From CAWFXC01 sp963819735 (GTDB lineage Bacteria; Actinomycetota; Acidimicrobiia; IMCC26256; DASPTH01): 64,000 nucleotides of DNA. A program made the position numbers and the translations under genes. Location: positions 372,001 to 436,000 of the forward strand of contig CAWFXC010000001.1 of the NCBI GenBank assembly GCA_963819735.1, given 5' to 3'. Numbering within the stretch: the stretch's first letter is position 1; every line of letters begins with the position of its first letter. This document shows positions 61,709 to 64,000 of the stretch, in pieces. Below the pieces are notes generated by a model that was not told where the DNA came from, made no database searches, and saw only the letters and a program-made list of their open reading frames with translations.

Positions 61709-62885
61709 GTGCACGATCTCGACGTCGTCGTCGTGGGCGCCGGCATCGGCGGGCTCACCGCGGCCATCGCCCTCCAGCGTGCGGGCAACCGGGTGCGGGT
61801 GCTCGAGCAGGCGAGCGAGCTGCGACCGGCGGGCGCGGGGATCTCACTGTGGTCCAACGGGGTGAAGGTGCTCGACGCGCTCGGCCTGGGCGACGACGTC
61901 GCCGTGGTCGGCGGGCGGATGAAGCGGATGGGATACCGCGACCAGCACGGCACGCCGCTGTGCGAGTTCAGCCTGGCCCCGCTCGTCGAACGGGTCGGCG
62001 AGCACCCGTACCCGGTGCGGCGATCCGATCTCCAGGCGCTGCTGCTGCGCGCCCTCGGCGATGCCGGCGACGGTCACGGTGAAGTGGTGGGCACCGGCCA
62101 ACGTTGTGTCGGGGTCGACGACCTCGGCGACCGGGTCGTCGTCCGCCTCGAGAGTGGCGAGCACCTCGAAGGCGACCTCGTGGTGGCAGCCGACGGCACG
62201 CACTCCCGCCTCCGCGCGCAGGTGCTCGGCCGCGAGACCGAACGGACGTACCTCGGATACCACAACTGGAACGGCATCGTGCCCGACGACGCCGCGCTGG
62301 GGGACCCGACGTCGTGGATGATGCACGTCGGCGACGGTCGCCGGGTGTCGACGATGCCGGTGCGCGACGGGCAGTACTTCTTCTTCGACGTACCGCTCGA
62401 CGACCCGGTCCCGAACCGCGCCGATCCTCGGGGCGCGCTGCGCGCGCACTTCGCCGGCGTGGGACCCGCTGGTGCAGCGACTCATCGACGCCATCGATCC
62501 ACCCGCGGTGGCGAACGTCGCCATCCACACCCACGATCCGCTCGACCGCTTCGCCTTCGGGCGCGTCGTGCTGATCGGTGACGCCGCGCACACCGCGGCC
62601 CCCGATCTCGGCCAGGGAGGGTGCATGGCGATGGAGGACGCGCTCGTCCTCGCGAACTTCGTGTCGACGACGAATCTGGGCGTCGCCGACGCACTGGCGC
62701 GCTTCTCGGCCGAGCGCGTGCCCCGCGCCGCCGACATCATCCGGCGCGCCACCGACCGGGCGCGCCTCTCCCACGCCTACGACCCCGACCGCACCGCCGC
62801 CTGGTACGAAGAGCTGCGGCACGAGGACGGCGCGGGCATCATCGACGGGATCTGCAAGTCGATCGAGTCCGGGCCCTGCCGATGA
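61709..62885 (+). CDS. hpxO: FAD-dependent urate hydroxylase (HpxO type) (apparent frameshift)
   Basis: About 392 residues. VVVVGAGIGGLTAAIAL binds FAD, GISLWSNGVKVLDALGLGD and FSLAPLVERVG are HpxO-like, GYHNWNGIVP lines the substrate site, and LIGDAAHTAAPDLGQGG is the second FAD motif. The ending AWYEELRHEDGAGIIDGICK matches HpxO. It converts urate to 5-hydroxyisourate with NADH and O2. The frame changes at 62459, where RAHFAG continues as WDPLVQRLIDAIDP, with one extra G (1177 nt, 3n+1). GTG 61709 follows GGAGGA. uraH overlaps by ATGA. Confidence 0.88.
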
Positions 62886-63250
62886 CCGACGCCCCGCGCC
62901 TGACCACCCACGTGCTCGACCTCACGAGCGGCCGGCCGGCCGCGGGTGTGCGCCTCGTGCTGTCGCGGCTCGAGCCCGCCGCCGCGAGCCCGCTCGCGTC
63001 GACCACGACCAACGCCGACGGCCGCACCGACCAGCCGCTGATCACGGGATCCGACGTCTCCCCCGGACGGTACGAGCTCGCGTTCTCCGTGGGCGAGTAC
63101 TTCGCCCGGCAATCGGGTGGCACCGAGCCCGGAGCCCTCCCCTACCTCGACGTCGTGCCGATCCACTTCGGCGTGCCTGCCGGTACCGGCCATCTCCACG
63201 TGGCGTTGCTCATCACCCCGTGGTCGTACACGACGTACCGGGGCAGTTGA
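62882..63250 (+). CDS. uraH: 5-hydroxyisourate hydrolase
   Basis: 122 residues of transthyretin-like fold. LTTHVLDLTSGRPAAGV gives the N-terminal His, GRYELAFSVGEYF and YLDVVPIHFGV the middle strands, and the C-terminal YRGS is diagnostic for HIU hydrolase. It opens hydroxyisourate to OHCU, the second step after HpxO. The ATG overlaps the hpxO stop. Confidence 0.95.
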   Translation: MTDAPRLTTHVLDLTSGRPAAGVRLVLSRLEPAAASPLASTTTNADGRTDQPLITGSDVSPGRYELAFSVGEYFARQSGGTEPGALPYLDVVPIHFGVPAGTGHLHVALLITPWSYTTYRGS

Positions 63251-63256
63251 GTGGTG

Positions 63257-63766
63257 ATGGCCGTGACCACGCTCACGATCGACGACGTCAATCGCATGGA
63301 CCGCGACGGATTCGTGGCCACGTTCGCCGACGTGTACGAGTCGACCCCCGCGCTGGCCACGGTGGCGTGGCGCGATCATCCGTTCGCCGACCGTGCCGCG
63401 CTCGTGACCGCGTTCCGCACCGCGGCCGACGAGCTCGACGAACCTGGTGTTCTCGCGCTCCTGCGCGCGCATCCTCAACTCGCGGCCGCCGAACCGATGA
63501 CGACCGACTCCCGGGCCGAGCAACGCGCCGCCGGCCTCACCGATCTCGACGACGAGACGCGCGCGCGCATCGTGTCAGCCAACGCCCGCTACGTCGCGCA
63601 GTACGGGTTCCCGTTCATCCTCGCGGTACGCGGTCTCGGGCCGGCCGACATCGCGGCCGCGCTCGACGCGCGGATCGGTCGCGACGCGGTCGCGGAGCGC
63701 GCCACCGCGCTGGCCCAGGTGCAGCGCATCGCCGCGCTCCGGATCGATCAACTGGTGGTGCAGTGA
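63257..63766 (+). CDS. uraD: OHCU decarboxylase
   Basis: 169 residues of the UraD family. FADVYESTPALATVAWRDHP, ALLRAHPQLAAAEPMT (the His-Pro-x-Leu active-site segment), SRAEQRAAGL, and YGFPFILAVRGLGPADI are all family hallmarks. It decarboxylates OHCU to (S)-allantoin. ATG 63257 is used; GTG codons at 63251 and 63254 are alternatives. Follows uraH by 6 bases and overlaps the next gene (GTGA). Confidence 0.95.
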   Translation: MAVTTLTIDDVNRMDRDGFVATFADVYESTPALATVAWRDHPFADRAALVTAFRTAADELDEPGVLALLRAHPQLAAAEPMTTDSRAEQRAAGLTDLDDETRARIVSANARYVAQYGFPFILAVRGLGPADIAAALDARIGRDAVAERATALAQVQRIAALRIDQLVVQ

Positions 63767-64000
63767 CCAATATCGACGGCGATCGACTGCTGGCCCGCCT
63801 CGCGCTGCTCAACGAAATCGGTGCCACCGGCCACGGCGGTGTCACGCGCGAGGCCTACGGCCCGCTCGACGTCGAAGCTCGGACCCTGGTGGCGGGGTGG
63901 ATGGCCGAAGCCGGGCTCACGCCGGCGGTCGACGCCGCGGCCAACCTGATCGGACGCCGCGCCGGCGCCGGATCGACCGGCCGCGGCCTGGCCACCGGCA
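63763..64000 (+). CDS. Allantoate amidohydrolase/carbamoylase-like M20 family hydrolase (partial)
   Basis: Only 79 residues are visible. DRLLARLALLNEIGATGHGG, then VTREAYGPLDVEARTLVAGW, then GLTPAVDAAANLIGRRAG is the start of the Zn-dependent M20 group that includes allantoate amidohydrolase (AllC) and N-carbamoyl-L-amino acid hydrolase. The start GTG 63763 overlaps the uraD stop. Its position after uraD favours allantoate amidohydrolase. Confidence 0.75.
   Translation, partial: MTNIDGDRLLARLALLNEIGATGHGGVTREAYGPLDVEARTLVAGWMAEAGLTPAVDAAANLIGRRAGAGSTGRGLATG

Overview
The window is about 70% GC, gene-dense and organised in short operons with many 1- or 4-base start/stop overlaps (ATGA, GTGA, TGATG) and frequent GTG starts. 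Gene content (F420-type luciferase-like oxidoreductase, GlnX/GlnH-like sensor pair, thiolase/DUF35 pairs, several SDRs and ACMSD-like amidohydrolases, actinobacterial MarR and GntR regulators) points to a soil or aquatic actinobacterium, possibly of the Acidimicrobiia. That placement is inference. No rRNA, tRNA, CRISPR array, IS element or prophage was seen.

Layout. (1) 1-22 kb is a purine catabolism and uptake region: a three-subunit molybdenum hydroxylase of xanthine dehydrogenase type (2440-6078), a YkoF-like thiamine-binding protein, an HTH_22 regulator, an 8-oxoguanine deaminase, a complete TauABC/ThiXYZ-type ABC importer (10366-14019), two adenosine deaminases, adenine deaminase, an SsnA-like amidohydrolase and an MFS transporter. 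Between them lie oxygenases that a plain purine pathway does not need: three Fe(II)/2-oxoglutarate-type enzymes (1363, 8407, 9538), a Rieske oxygenase (18375) and a P450 (21725). A short dyad of the type TCAAC-N5-GT(T/C)GA or TCAAC-N5-GTCAA recurs upstream of four of these units. (2) 22.9-31.2 kb holds amidohydrolase-rich operons, a phosphotransferase, a BKACE-type enzyme and an N-acyl-D-amino-acid deacylase. (3) 31.5-37.7 kb has a GlnX-GlnH-like pair, another amidohydrolase and an RND/MMPL transporter. (4) 37.8-42.9 kb has an F420 oxidoreductase, an SDR, an acyl-CoA synthetase, MGMT and a DsbA-family protein. (5) 43.0-49.9 kb has a YceI/MarR divergon, an SDR plus copper amine oxidase, and MarR plus DHA2 efflux. 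(6) 50.4-52 kb is a DUF35/thiolase pair. (7) 53-56.6 kb is a two-gene glycosyltransferase operon, one carrying an N-terminal MshEN-like domain. (8) 56.6-57.6 kb is a DyP peroxidase. (9) 57.8-64 kb is a GntR-centred divergon: hpxO-uraH-uraD-allantoate hydrolase one way, and GntR-acetamidase-amidase-TauE the other. It completes urate to allantoin breakdown.

Thirteen genes are interrupted by about seventeen apparent single-base indels, mostly +1 and often in GC-alternating runs or homopolymers, with good protein similarity continuing on both sides. I read these mainly as sequencing or assembly errors and annotate full-length genes across them. Two unrelated convergent gene pairs 48 kb apart share the same long palindrome, which looks like a genome-specific repeat or bidirectional terminator.
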